The notes under the pieces are model-generated. The model worked only from the letters and a program-made list of their open reading frames with translations. It did not search any database and was not told the origin of the DNA. A stretch of 64,000 bases of DNA from contig CAKPXN010000003.1 in assembly GCA_934202095.1 (NCBI GenBank), positions 17,948 to 81,947 on the forward strand, given 5' to 3'. The first letter of the stretch is position 1. The number at the start of each line of letters is the position of its first letter. The translations under genes and the position numbers were made by a program. Shown in pieces: positions 18,189 through 27,828 of this stretch. The stretch is from an uncultured Veillonella sp. (lineage in GTDB: Bacteria > Bacillota > Negativicutes > Veillonellales > Veillonellaceae).

Positions 18189-19493
18189 ATGTACTGGATA
18201 TATAATGTATTGCTCATATTTTACTGGATTGGCCTTATACCAGTCATCCTATATCGTCTTGCCTTTGAAGATGGTTTTTATGAGCGTATAAAACAAAGTG
18301 CAGGATATATGCCTGCTACACTATTAAAAAAAATAGAAGGGCGACGTGCCATCTGGATTCACGCTGCATCTGTTGGGGAGATTGTTGCAACGAGTCCTCT
18401 TGTAAAAGAGATTAAACGAGAGTTTCCAGAGGCTGTAGTGGTTGTGTCTGTTGTTACAGCTACAGGGCATGCGATGGCGCATAGAATTATTCCAGAAGCG
18501 GAAGGTATTATTTTCTTCCCTTTAGATTTGCCATATTTAACACGTAAAATTCTGCATATCATTAAACCGATTACTATTTTATTAGTGGAAACAGAGATTT
18601 GGCCAAATTTCTTGCGTATCGCCGAGTCTGAAAAGATTCCTGTTATGATGGTCAATGGACGGATTTCTGATCGCAGTATGAAACGCTATCGCTATATTAG
18701 TGCTTTCACGCGAGAAATGTTGAGCTCTATCGAACGATTCTGCATGCAATCAAATTTTGATGCAGAATATATTGCACAGCTTGGTGCAAACCCTGATGAA
18801 ATTACTGTTACTGGCAATATGAAATATGATCAGACCTATGCAACGGTATCAGAAGAGGAAAAGCAAGCCTTGTTAGACGAATTTGGATTTGGTCATAATC
18901 ATCCTATCATTGTTGCAGGTAGTACGCATAAGGGGGAAGATGAAGCCGTATTTGAATCCTTTAAACAAGTATTGTTAGACTATCCTAATGCAAGATTGCT
19001 CATTGCACCTCGTGAAATTTATAGAGGTCATGATGTACAATCCTTGGCGAAACGCTATGGTTTAGAGGCAATTTGTCGCAGTGATATGACGGAACCGGTA
19101 CATAAGGAAATCCCTGTGGTTGTGCTTGATACTATTGGTGAGCTCGGTCGTTTATACAGCCTAGGCGATATCATATTTGTCGGTGGTTCCCTTGTGAAAA
19201 CGGGTGGTCATAATATTCTTGAACCTGCCGCACATGGTAAACCTATCATCGTTGGTCCTCATATGTTCAATTTCAAAGAGATTTTTAATCTTTTATATTC
19301 TAGACACGCCTGTGAACAGGTTAAGAATCAAAAAGATTTAACAAAGATGATTTTACATTTATGCAAACATCCTGAAATATCAGCAGAAATGGGACAAAAT
19401 TGTTTAGATATAATCAGTGAAAACCGTGGTGCAACGAGACGTAATACGCAAGAGTTACGTCAACTATTTGAATCACATCATATTATTCCTTAA
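18189..19493 (+). CDS. waaA: 3-deoxy-D-manno-octulosonic acid (Kdo) transferase
   Basis: 434 residues, with an N-terminal membrane anchor (residues 1-22), the IHAASVGEI motif near residue 57, VETEIWPNFLR in the first Rossmann domain, VAGSTHKGEDE in the linker to the second, and the donor-binding GGSLVKTGGHNILEPAA near residue 335. This is the GT30 family. WaaA adds one or more Kdo residues to lipid IVA; how many cannot be judged from sequence. It lies between msbA and lpxK. Confidence 0.96.
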   Translation: MYWIYNVLLIFYWIGLIPVILYRLAFEDGFYERIKQSAGYMPATLLKKIEGRRAIWIHAASVGEIVATSPLVKEIKREFPEAVVVVSVVTATGHAMAHRIIPEAEGIIFFPLDLPYLTRKILHIIKPITILLVETEIWPNFLRIAESEKIPVMMVNGRISDRSMKRYRYISAFTREMLSSIERFCMQSNFDAEYIAQLGANPDEITVTGNMKYDQTYATVSEEEKQALLDEFGFGHNHPIIVAGSTHKGEDEAVFESFKQVLLDYPNARLLIAPREIYRGHDVQSLAKRYGLEAICRSDMTEPVHKEIPVVVLDTIGELGRLYSLGDIIFVGGSLVKTGGHNILEPAAHGKPIIVGPHMFNFKEIFNLLYSRHACEQVKNQKDLTKMILHLCKHPEISAEMGQNCLDIISENRGATRRNTQELRQLFESHHIIP

Positions 19494-19532
19494 GAACAGT
19501 TTGCGAAATCGACACGGAAGGAGGTGCCTACT

Positions 19533-20645
19533 ATGAATGGTGAAGATATATTTAAGAGTATTGTAAGTGGTGAAGATCAATCTATCTTAGGTGATGTAGC
19601 ACGGGCCGGGTTATCACTTCTTAGTAAGGGCTATAAAAAGGCTGTTACTATGCGCAATGCAAAGTTCGATGCTAATAAAGGCATTGTTAAAGTATCCGTA
19701 CCTGTCATTAGTGTAGGCAATATAACGGCTGGTGGAACTGGTAAGACTCCTATGGTTAGACTCATCTGTGATATTTTAGGGCAAAAAGGCTTTCATCCAA
19801 CTGTATTGAGTCGTGGATATAGAGCTAAAGATAATAGCCAAAATACCATAATCTCTAAGCATGGTAATATATTAGTGGAACCAGAGGAAAGCGGAGATGA
19901 AGCTTGGTTATTGGCGAAGGTATTACCTAAGTCTAGTGTGATCATTGGACGTGATCGAATAGAATCGGCACGCATCGCCGTTGATGAATTGGGGGCCGAT
20001 TATCTTGTTATGGATGATGGGTTCCAACATCGGGCTTTGCATCGAGATAAGGATATCGTCTTAATTGATGTATCTAATCCGTTTGGTTATGAGCATGTAC
20101 TACCAAGAGGATTGTTGCGGGAACCTATTGAAGGTTTAGCTAGAGCGAGTATCATCGTTCTTACAAAGGTTGATCAAGTGGATCCAGGACTCGTTTCGGC
20201 CCTTAGAAAACGGCTAACCCGGATGGTACCTCAAAAGCCTGTATTTGAAACGATTCATAAACCTCGAGCAGTATATACGCTTGAAGAATGGGCTAATGGC
20301 GATGAAGGTAGTCCTGTTGGAATAAATCGCGATATACCTGTCATGGCTGTAAGTGGTATTGGCAATCCCCAATCTTTTACAAAAACATTAGAAGGTTGTG
20401 GTTATGATGTTGTGCATACGCTGGGGTTTGGTGATCATCATGATTTCTCAGATGACGATATTGTAGAAATATGGAAACAGGCATTTGCTCATCAAGCCAA
20501 GGCGATTATGATAACCGAAAAAGATGCGGTTAAACTCAGTCAATTGCATACAATTGAAGACTTAAAAATACCGATTTTAGTGCTTTCTATAGGCATTGAG
20601 TTCCTTTCCGGAAAACAAGAATTCATAGAAAATTTAGAGATTTAG
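19533..20645 (+). CDS. lpxK: Tetraacyldisaccharide 4'-kinase
   Basis: 370 residues. A short membrane-associated N terminus is followed by the P-loop VGNITAGGTGKTPMV (about 70-84), LSRGYRAK, the DDGFQHRALHRDKDIVLID stretch and LPRGLLREP, all conserved in LpxK. It phosphorylates lipid A disaccharide at 4'. The protein is longer than E. coli LpxK (328), mainly at the N terminus. ATG 19533 is used, since AAGGAGGT at 19518-19525 lies 7 nt upstream; the in-frame GTG 19524 overlaps that site. Confidence 0.95.
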   Translation: MNGEDIFKSIVSGEDQSILGDVARAGLSLLSKGYKKAVTMRNAKFDANKGIVKVSVPVISVGNITAGGTGKTPMVRLICDILGQKGFHPTVLSRGYRAKDNSQNTIISKHGNILVEPEESGDEAWLLAKVLPKSSVIIGRDRIESARIAVDELGADYLVMDDGFQHRALHRDKDIVLIDVSNPFGYEHVLPRGLLREPIEGLARASIIVLTKVDQVDPGLVSALRKRLTRMVPQKPVFETIHKPRAVYTLEEWANGDEGSPVGINRDIPVMAVSGIGNPQSFTKTLEGCGYDVVHTLGFGDHHDFSDDDIVEIWKQAFAHQAKAIMITEKDAVKLSQLHTIEDLKIPILVLSIGIEFLSGKQEFIENLEI

Positions 20646-20689
20646 TGTATAATAATAAGATACGCAAATAAAAGAAATGGGGTTTTATT

Positions 20690-21421
20690 GTGAATATTGG
20701 ATGTGTTATTCCTGCTCGATTTGGTTCTACGAGATTGCCGGGGAAACCATTGGCGGATATTGCTGGTAAGCCTATGATTCAACGCGTTTATGAACGCGTA
20801 ACAAATGCAAATAAACCGAAGGTATTCATCGTAGCTACCGATGATCAACGCGTGTTTGATGCGGTTCAATCATTTGGTGGTACAGTGGTGATGACCGATG
20901 CTAATCATCCTACAGGCACCGACCGGTTGGCTGAAGTAGCACAACAATATACCAATCTCGATGTAATCATTAATGTACAGGGTGATGAACCTATGATTGA
21001 TGCCCATTTAATCGATCAATTGGCAGAGCTTTTTGAAGTGGATAATCAACTTCAAATGGCTACAGTAGCAACCCCTTTACTAGAAGATGAGTATGATGAG
21101 CCTTCTGCAGTGAAGGTAATCTTGAATAAACGAAATGATGCGATGTATTTTTCACGCTCTCTAATTCCATTTCCACGTCATGATTTTGTAAATAAACCAT
21201 TAAAGCATATTGGTATTTATGCATATCGTCGTCAGTTTTTGTTAGACTATGCAAAAATGGAGCCAACTGCAGCGGAACAAACAGAATCACTGGAACAATT
21301 GAGAGCGTTAGAAAATGGATTTTCCATTCGCGTTATTACTACAGATAAACGATTTGTTGGTGTTGATACACCAGAAGACTTAGCTCGTGTAAATGAAATA
21401 TTCGAGCAAGAGGAGAAATAA
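20690..21421 (+). CDS. kdsB: CMP-Kdo synthetase
   Basis: 243 residues, GTG start. The nucleotidyltransferase motif PARFGSTRLPGKPLADI at 8-24, VATDD, TGTDRLAEV and NVQGDEPMI are typical of KdsB. It activates Kdo with CTP for WaaA. A TATAAT at 20648-20653 might give an internal promoter, but no good -35 box is seen. kdsA starts right after its stop. Confidence 0.97.
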   Translation: MNIGCVIPARFGSTRLPGKPLADIAGKPMIQRVYERVTNANKPKVFIVATDDQRVFDAVQSFGGTVVMTDANHPTGTDRLAEVAQQYTNLDVIINVQGDEPMIDAHLIDQLAELFEVDNQLQMATVATPLLEDEYDEPSAVKVILNKRNDAMYFSRSLIPFPRHDFVNKPLKHIGIYAYRRQFLLDYAKMEPTAAEQTESLEQLRALENGFSIRVITTDKRFVGVDTPEDLARVNEIFEQEEK

Positions 21422-22240
21422 ATGAAAACAGTAAATGTTGGTAATATGACAATAGGTGGCGGTAAGGGTTTATTCGTATTAGCGGGCCCTTGTGTAATCG
21501 AAGATTATGACCGCACATTAGCAATCGGTAAAGAGGCTAAGGCTATATGTGAACGCCTCGGTATTCCTTATGTATTTAAGGCTTCCTTTGATAAAGCTAA
21601 TCGCTCTAGCTTTAACTCATTTCGTGGTCCAGGCCTCGAAGAAGGCTTGAAGATATTAGCGTCTATCAAAAAAGAATTGAATGTACCAGTTGTTAGCGAC
21701 ATTCATTCTATTGAACAAATAGAACCAGCTGCGGAAGTATTGGATATTCTTCAAATTCCAGCATTCCTGTGCCGCCAAACAGATTTAGTATATGGCGCGG
21801 CTAAAACAGGAAAATGTGTAAATGTAAAAAAAGGTCAATTTATGGCGCCAAAGGATATGGAAAATGTCCTTAATAAGATGAAGGAATCAGGCAATGAAAA
21901 CCTCATGCTTACAGAACGGGGCTTTAGCTTTGGCTATAACAATCTCGTTGTAGATATGAGATCATTCCCTATTATGCGTTCCTTTGATTACCCAGTGATT
22001 TTTGATGCCACTCATAGTGTGCAATTACCAGGTGGGGCTGGTACAAAATCCAGTGGCAATCGTGAATTCGTACCTAATTTGGCACGCGCTGCTGTTGCTA
22101 GTGGTGTAGATGGATTATTCTTTGAAGTACACGATAATCCTGAAGAAGCGCTTTCTGATGGTCCAAACATGGTGTATTTAAATCAATTTGAAGACTTATT
22201 AAAAGACTTAATAGCTATTGATAAAATCGTTAAACGATAA
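21422..22240 (+). CDS. kdsA: Kdo-8-phosphate synthase
   Basis: 272 residues, TIM-barrel enzyme that condenses arabinose 5-phosphate with phosphoenolpyruvate. The segments [11 protein letters not shown] (17-27), [42 protein letters not shown] and [12 protein letters not shown] are conserved. It has no gap from kdsB and precedes kdsD, so the Kdo pathway genes kdsBADC are all contiguous here. Confidence 0.97.
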   Translation: MKTVNVGNMTIGGGKGLFVLAGPCVIEDYDRTLAIGKEAKAICERLGIPYVFKASFDKANRSSFNSFRGPGLEEGLKILASIKKELNVPVVSDIHSIEQIEPAAEVLDILQIPAFLCRQTDLVYGAAKTGKCVNVKKGQFMAPKDMENVLNKMKESGNENLMLTERGFSFGYNNLVVDMRSFPIMRSFDYPVIFDATHSVQLPGGAGTKSSGNREFVPNLARAAVASGVDGLFFEVHDNPEEALSDGPNMVYLNQFEDLLKDLIAIDKIVKR

Positions 22241-22252
22241 GGGGCGATAGTA

Positions 22253-23224
22253 TTGGATATTTTAGAACAGGCAGCTCAAGTGCTCCATGAAGAAGCACAA
22301 GCGATAGAACAGTTAATAACAACATTAGATCAAAGTTTTGTAAATGCGGTTAACATGATTCTTGCATGTAAAGGTCGTGTTGTATGTACTGGTATGGGTA
22401 AATCTGGTCATATTGGACGCAAGATTGCTGCTACATTGGCCAGCACAGGTACGCCGGCATTGTTTATGCACCCTGGGGAAGGTGTTCATGGCGATCTAGG
22501 TATGATTACTGAAGACGATGTGGTACTTGCCTTTTCTAATAGTGGGGAAACAGGTGAAATCATTAGTATTTTGCCTTCATTGCGACGCATAGGTGCTAAA
22601 TTGATCTGCGTTGTAGGGAAACCCGAATCTACATTGGCTAAAAATTCCGATGTAGTATTATTGGCGCAAGTTGAACGCGAAGCGTGCCCTCTTGGATTGG
22701 CGCCTACTACGAGTACAACAGTGGCATTGGCTTTGGGTGATGCCTTGGCTGTATGCCTATTAGAACGCCATCATTTTACGCCGGAAAACTTTGCCGTTTT
22801 CCATCCAGGTGGCTCTCTTGGAAGACGTCTATTGTTGACGGTTGAAAATATTATGCACGGTGGTGACGATAATCCGGTTGTGCATAAAGGTGCAACCGTA
22901 CGGGATGCACTTTTTGTGATGACAGAAAAGGGACTTGGTGCTACTAGTGTTATCGATGAAGAAGGTCATTTGATTGGTCTCGTAACAGATGGTGATGTAC
23001 GCCGCGGTCTCGATTCAGGGAGCAATTTCTTGGAATGGCCTGTAGAGGATATGATGACCAACATGCCACGCACCATTACAAAAGATAAATTGGCGGCTGA
23101 AGCATTACATATAATGGAAAAAAATCAACCACGTCCTATTACGGTATTACCTGTAGTAGATGAAGAAGGTCATGCGATGGGCATCGTTCACATTACGGAT
23201 TTACTTCGTCGAGGCATTGTGTAA
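22253..23224 (+). CDS. kdsD: Arabinose-5-phosphate isomerase (KpsF/GutQ family)
   Basis: 323 residues, TTG start with AAGGGG about 8 nt upstream. A SIS domain (about 35-175, with GMGKSGHIGRKIAATLASTG and AFSNSGETGEI) is followed by two CBS domains (about 200-323). It converts ribulose 5-phosphate to arabinose 5-phosphate for KdsA. The stop overlaps the kdsC start (TAATG), which fits coupled translation. Confidence 0.96.
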   Translation: MDILEQAAQVLHEEAQAIEQLITTLDQSFVNAVNMILACKGRVVCTGMGKSGHIGRKIAATLASTGTPALFMHPGEGVHGDLGMITEDDVVLAFSNSGETGEIISILPSLRRIGAKLICVVGKPESTLAKNSDVVLLAQVEREACPLGLAPTTSTTVALALGDALAVCLLERHHFTPENFAVFHPGGSLGRRLLLTVENIMHGGDDNPVVHKGATVRDALFVMTEKGLGATSVIDEEGHLIGLVTDGDVRRGLDSGSNFLEWPVEDMMTNMPRTITKDKLAAEALHIMEKNQPRPITVLPVVDEEGHAMGIVHITDLLRRGIV

Positions 23225-23745
23225 TGAATATTAAGTGGATTATTCTCGATGTAGATGGTGTATTAACCGATGGTAAACTCATCTATACATCGGATGGTCA
23301 AGAGATAAAAGAGTTCTCCGCTCGGGATGGCTTAGGCCTAACGGCTGCTCGTAAGGCCGGACTTTCTCTTGGTATTATCACAGCCCGTACGTCACCTATG
23401 GTGGAACGGCGTGCTAAAGAATTGAAATTTGATGCTCTTTTAATGGGGTATGCTAATAAGACAGCAGCTCTTCGTTCTCTTTGTGAAAGTCATCATATCG
23501 AGTTGAGTCAGATAGCCTATATGGGTGATGATTTAAATGACTTAGGGGCTTTATCTCTCGTGGGGTTGCCGATGGCACCTCAAAATGCGGCGGTTGAAGT
23601 TAAAGGTATAGCTAAATTTGTGTCAGACTATGATGGTGGTTCTGGTGCCGTGAGAGATGCTGTTGAATATATTTTAAAAGCTCAAAATTTGTGGGATTCA
23701 GTTGTACAAGACTATGCTATGGAGGCTCATAGCCATGGGCAATAA
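23224..23745 (+). CDS. kdsC: Kdo-8-phosphate phosphatase
   Basis: 173 residues, HAD superfamily without a cap domain. ILDVDGVLTDGKL (7-19) holds the nucleophile Asp; GIITARTS and MGDDLNDLGAL give the other HAD motifs. KdsC removes phosphate from Kdo-8-phosphate. Together with kdsB, kdsA and kdsD it completes CMP-Kdo synthesis. The C terminus extends slightly past the usual end. Confidence 0.96.
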   Translation: MNIKWIILDVDGVLTDGKLIYTSDGQEIKEFSARDGLGLTAARKAGLSLGIITARTSPMVERRAKELKFDALLMGYANKTAALRSLCESHHIELSQIAYMGDDLNDLGALSLVGLPMAPQNAAVEVKGIAKFVSDYDGGSGAVRDAVEYILKAQNLWDSVVQDYAMEAHSHGQ

Positions 23746-23759
23746 AGGAGGTGAGCAGA

Positions 23760-24692
23760 ATGAATAATGAATGGCAATACCACGTAGTAAAGGGTATTAG
23801 TTGGCTCGTATGTCGACTGCCGTATAAGCTCATTTTGCTCATTGGTGCCGGATTAGGACCGCTGTATGGCGTCATTGCAAAAAAGCAAAAGCTAAGAGGC
23901 ATCAAAAATATAAAAATTGGTATGAATATGAATGATGAACAGGCTGAAGCTTTAATCGAAAAGTTATTTAAAAACCTCGGCCGTAGTGTCATGGAAATTC
24001 TATATATGCCGAACTTAACTAAGAAATTTATTGATGAGCATATTGAAATGCGCGGTGTAGAGTATTTGGATAATGCCATTAAAGAAGATAAAGGCGTTAT
24101 TGTTCTTACGGGCCACGTAGGAAACTGGGAATGGATGGGGGCAGCATTAGCTGCACATGGGTATCCATCTACAACCATTGTTAAGAAACAACCTAATGCG
24201 CAATTTACGCGCTTTATGAATGAATATCGCGAAATGGTGGGCCTCGATGTATTTGCCAGCGGTGGTAATGAAATCGTTTCTGCAGCTAAAGCGTTGAAAA
24301 AGAAGAAACTATTGGGATTTTTAGCGGATCAAGATGGATATATTCATGGCTTACCAGTTCCATTTTTAGGTCAGCCATCGTCTGCCGTTGTAGGACCGGC
24401 TACATTTGCGAAAAAATTTGATTCTCCTGTAGTTCCTATATTCGCATCTAGAAAACCTGAAGGCGGTCATATTGTTCATATCCTTCCACCATTACACTAT
24501 AAACATAGTGGTGATGATGATGTAGATATGTATACGCTGACAGAAGAATGTGTACGCGTAACAGAAGATTTCATCCGTGAACATCCGGATGAGTGGATTT
24601 GGTTCCAACATCGTTGGATGACCAAGATGAGCGAAATCGTTGATTATGATAAGAAACTAGAGATTCGGGAGAGAGCACATGAAAAACAATAA
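23760..24692 (+). CDS. Lipid A late acyltransferase, LpxL/HtrB family (copy 2)
   Basis: 310 residues. The LABLAT motif HVGNWEW (His-x4-Glu) is at about 119-125, followed by LADQDGYIHGLPVPFLG and a C-terminal DEWIWFQHRWMTK segment. AAGGAGGT at 23745-23752 lies 7 nt before ATG 23760, favouring it over the in-frame GTG 23751. It overlaps lptC by 14 nt. It is a clear paralogue of the gene at 11049, so two secondary acylations of lipid A are plausible; the acyl donors are unknown. Confidence 0.92.
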   Translation: MNNEWQYHVVKGISWLVCRLPYKLILLIGAGLGPLYGVIAKKQKLRGIKNIKIGMNMNDEQAEALIEKLFKNLGRSVMEILYMPNLTKKFIDEHIEMRGVEYLDNAIKEDKGVIVLTGHVGNWEWMGAALAAHGYPSTTIVKKQPNAQFTRFMNEYREMVGLDVFASGGNEIVSAAKALKKKKLLGFLADQDGYIHGLPVPFLGQPSSAVVGPATFAKKFDSPVVPIFASRKPEGGHIVHILPPLHYKHSGDDDVDMYTLTEECVRVTEDFIREHPDEWIWFQHRWMTKMSEIVDYDKKLEIRERAHEKQ

Positions 24693-25215
24693 AAAATTAA
24701 TCGCTATTGTCGCGGCTATCGTCATTGCTCTAGTTGGTCTAATCGCGTTTATTTTACATGACTCTGGAGACTCTTCTTCTAAGGGAGCTAATACTGGGCA
24801 GTTGGTAAACTTCCAAGGTGCTGAGCTTCAAGAGGAGAAGGATGGTAAATTGGTGTGGGCCCTCTCTGCAGAGAAAATTGAGTATGACCCACGTTCAAAA
24901 TCTATTGTACTCACTAATTTAAAAGGCCTTTTCTATCAAGATGATGTGACGACTACGATTACAGCACCTCATGCAGTATTGTCTGGCGATCATAGTTCCC
25001 TTGATATCGATGGTGGTGTAACAGCTACCAATACAGAAGGGGCAAATTTTAAAACTGATGCATTACATTTTGATAACAAAACAAAGATGCTTACATCAAA
25101 AACGGCTTTCACTTATGATTCAAAGGATATTACCTTAACTGGTGATAAGTTAGAAGGTAATATGTCGTTGAAACAAATCAAAGCGATTGGTCATGCTAAA
25201 TTGACGAAAAAGTAA
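24679..25215 (+). CDS. lptC: LPS export bitopic protein LptC
   Basis: 178 residues: one N-terminal membrane helix (about 5-27) and a periplasmic beta-jellyroll of the LptC family, with LVWALSAEKIEYDPRS near residue 57 and a TITAPHAVLSGDHSSLDIDGG stretch, LptC-like repeating strands. LptC receives LPS from the LptBFG complex and passes it to LptA. The neighbours lptA, lptB and lptF/G confirm the assignment. Confidence 0.9.
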   Translation: MKNNKKLIAIVAAIVIALVGLIAFILHDSGDSSSKGANTGQLVNFQGAELQEEKDGKLVWALSAEKIEYDPRSKSIVLTNLKGLFYQDDVTTTITAPHAVLSGDHSSLDIDGGVTATNTEGANFKTDALHFDNKTKMLTSKTAFTYDSKDITLTGDKLEGNMSLKQIKAIGHAKLTKK

Positions 25216-25230
25216 AGTTGAGGAATTGCG

Positions 25231-25950
25231 ATGAATAAGAAAAAATATATGGGATTAGCTGTAATCTCAGCAATGATGATGCTATCTGTTACCGCTTGGG
25301 CTGCCAATGAAGGTCCGTTGACGATTAGTGCGGATACATTATCCTATGATGGTAATACAGGTCGTGCAGAGGCATCTGGTAATGTAGTAATTACACAACA
25401 AGATAAAACGATGACTGGTGCGAATGGATGGTACAATACTAAAACTCGGGAAGCATCCCTAGAAGGTGGCGTTTCCATGATTGGAGATAATATGTCCATG
25501 TCAGCACAATCTGTACATAGCGTGAATGATAACCAGTTCAGCGCAGAAGGAGATGTACATTTACAACGCGATGATCGTCAAATCTTTGGCGATTCTGTTG
25601 AATATAACTCTGATACTGAATATGGCAAGGTAGTGGGAAATGCTAAATTAATTGCGGAAGGCACTACATTGACAGGTAATCAAGTAGAAGGTTGGTTGAA
25701 AGAAATACGCGCCGTTGCACAAGGTGGCGTAACATTTAATAATCCAGACAAAAATGTATCTGGTTCGGCAGATCGTGCTACCTATACGCAAACGCCAAAT
25801 CAAAATGATGGGGTTGTATTGTTAACTGGCTCAGCACATGCTGTACAAAATGGCAATGTGTTGAATGCGCCTGAGTTAAAATTATACTTAAAGGATAACT
25901 CTGCGGAAACATTAGGCGGACGTAGTACATTAGTTATCACACCGAACTAG
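25231..25950 (+). CDS. lptA: LptA/OstA-family periplasmic LPS transport protein
   Basis: 239 residues: signal peptide ending near AWAA (about residue 24), then OstA jellyroll repeats (ISADTLSYDGNTGRAEASGN, SVEYNSDTEYGKVVGNAKLI). LptA forms the periplasmic bridge that carries LPS to LptD in the outer membrane. It is longer than E. coli LptA (185), suggesting one or two additional strands or turns. No lptD is present in the window. Confidence 0.9.
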   Translation: MNKKKYMGLAVISAMMMLSVTAWAANEGPLTISADTLSYDGNTGRAEASGNVVITQQDKTMTGANGWYNTKTREASLEGGVSMIGDNMSMSAQSVHSVNDNQFSAEGDVHLQRDDRQIFGDSVEYNSDTEYGKVVGNAKLIAEGTTLTGNQVEGWLKEIRAVAQGGVTFNNPDKNVSGSADRATYTQTPNQNDGVVLLTGSAHAVQNGNVLNAPELKLYLKDNSAETLGGRSTLVITPN

Positions 25951-25963
25951 TAAGGATTAATGT

Positions 25964-26683
25964 ATGTATATAGAAACTAAAAACCTGGTCAAAACATTTA
26001 ATGGTCGCAATGTTGTGGACGGTGTTAGTCTTCACGTTGAAAAAGGGCAAGTCGTCGGCCTTTTGGGCCCTAATGGGGCGGGCAAGACTACGTCATTCTA
26101 TATGATTGTAGGCATTGAAAAACCGACGAGCGGTATTATTACAGTTGATGGCAAGGACATTACGATGTTGCCCATGTATAAACGGGCGGCTGAAGGTATT
26201 GGATATTTACCACAAGAGGCATCGATTTTTCGCTCTATGACTGTAGAAGAAAATATTCGTGCCATGTTGGAAACAACAAATAAAAAACGTGATGAAATCG
26301 ATCAGATTGTAAACTCGCTTATAGAAGAATTTAATATTGGTCATGTTCGCGAACGTAAAGGGATGCAATTATCCGGTGGTGAACGTCGACGTGTAGAAAT
26401 AGCTCGCTGTTTGGCACTAGAACCCAATTTTATCTTACTAGATGAGCCATTTGCTGGCGTGGACCCTATTGCGGTTGCAGATATTCAACAAATCATCTTA
26501 CAAGTAAAAAATAGAGGCATTGGCATACTTATTACAGACCATAATGTTCGAGAAACATTGGGAATTGTTGATAAGGCCTATATATTGAGCACTGGTAAAA
26601 TCCTCTTGGAAGGTACGCCGGATGAGATTGCTAATAATCCGATTGCTCGCGAACATTATTTGGGCAATAATTTTAAATTGTAG
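25964..26683 (+). CDS. lptB: LPS export ABC transporter ATPase LptB
   Basis: 239 residues, single ABC ATPase: Walker [10 protein letters not shown] at about 36, Q-loop YLPQEASIF, signature [13 protein letters not shown], Walker [17 protein letters not shown] and switch His in ITDHNV. The AGVDPIAV and [12 protein letters not shown] segments are characteristic of LptB. A dimer powers LPS extraction with LptF/G. It lies between lptA and the permease gene. Confidence 0.96.
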   Translation: MYIETKNLVKTFNGRNVVDGVSLHVEKGQVVGLLGPNGAGKTTSFYMIVGIEKPTSGIITVDGKDITMLPMYKRAAEGIGYLPQEASIFRSMTVEENIRAMLETTNKKRDEIDQIVNSLIEEFNIGHVRERKGMQLSGGERRRVEIARCLALEPNFILLDEPFAGVDPIAVADIQQIILQVKNRGIGILITDHNVRETLGIVDKAYILSTGKILLEGTPDEIANNPIAREHYLGNNFKL

Positions 26684-26691
26684 GAGGGACC

Positions 26692-27783
26692 ATGCGCTTA
26701 TTAGATAAATATATTTTAAAAGCCTTTGTAGGTCCATTCCTATTTGGGGTATTTGCCTTTACGAGTATTTTTGTAGGCACCGGCACACTGTTTCGCATTG
26801 CTCAGTATATAACGGAATATGGGGCCCCTTTATTGCTTGTTATGAAAGCCTTCTTTTTGGCTATGCCAAGCATCATTTTGTTGACATTTCCTATGTCTGT
26901 TTTGCTTGGCTCATTGATGGCTTTCAGTAGACTTAGTAGTACTAGTGAAATTGTAGTTATGCGAGCTGGTGGGCTTAGCTTTTTACGGTTAGCTATGCCT
27001 GTATATATCTTGGCTCTAGTTATTTCCATTGGCGCTGTGGCGTTCAATGAATTCGTAGTGCCTCGTACAAACAATATGTACCAAACTATCGTGCGCGAAG
27101 AGATTATGAAAAATGCATCACCTCAAACGCAAAACCATATCGTTTTGAAATCTATGAATGGTGATAATCTTAGTACCTTGATGTATGCAAAACACTATGA
27201 TAGTGAAAGTAAAAAACTAAGCATGATTACGGTGCAACAATTCAATGATAAAGGTGAACTTCAACAGGTAGAGAATGCGGAAAATGCTGAATGGAATGGC
27301 CAAGTATGGGTCATGCATAGCGGTATAATCTATGACGTATCTGCCGGTGAAGGTGTAGAACGGACAATGAAGTTTAAAGAACAAGTATTGCCAATTAAAT
27401 CTACGCCAAATGAAGTCCAACAGGACCAACGTAAACCTGAAGAATTAACAATCAAAGAATTACGTCATCAAATTAAAGCTTATAAAGCGGCTTATACGAA
27501 TTCCAATAAATTAGAAATGGAAATGTATCAACGCTTTACCATTCCGTTGGCTAGTTTTGTGTTTGCTTTAGTAGGTGCACCATTGGGCTTGCAAAAGCAA
27601 CGGTCCAGTTCATCTATCGGATTTGGTATTAGTATTTTAATCATCTTCATCTACTATGGTGTAATGACCTTTGCTGGTGCTCTTGGTAAGGGTGGTGCAT
27701 TACCAACGTGGATGGCTGCTATGATTCCAGATACATTAGGTATCATTGCAGGGCTATATTTAAACTGGCGCGTATCGCGTTAG
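26692..27783 (+). CDS. LptF/LptG-family LPS export permease
   Basis: 363 residues, YjgP/YjgQ family: three membrane helices in the first 120 residues (LLDKYILKAFVGPFLFGVF and following), a periplasmic beta-jellyroll (about 125-265), and three helices at the C terminus. In Proteobacteria LptF and LptG form a heterodimer; only one gene is found here, so it may act as a homodimer or have a partner elsewhere. ATG 26692 is 8 nt after the lptB stop. Confidence 0.92.
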   Translation: MRLLDKYILKAFVGPFLFGVFAFTSIFVGTGTLFRIAQYITEYGAPLLLVMKAFFLAMPSIILLTFPMSVLLGSLMAFSRLSSTSEIVVMRAGGLSFLRLAMPVYILALVISIGAVAFNEFVVPRTNNMYQTIVREEIMKNASPQTQNHIVLKSMNGDNLSTLMYAKHYDSESKKLSMITVQQFNDKGELQQVENAENAEWNGQVWVMHSGIIYDVSAGEGVERTMKFKEQVLPIKSTPNEVQQDQRKPEELTIKELRHQIKAYKAAYTNSNKLEMEMYQRFTIPLASFVFALVGAPLGLQKQRSSSSIGFGISILIIFIYYGVMTFAGALGKGGALPTWMAAMIPDTLGIIAGLYLNWRVSR

Positions 27784-27828
27784 TATATCCATTTGTTAAC
27801 ATTAATTTAGTCTGAAAGGAGGGACATC

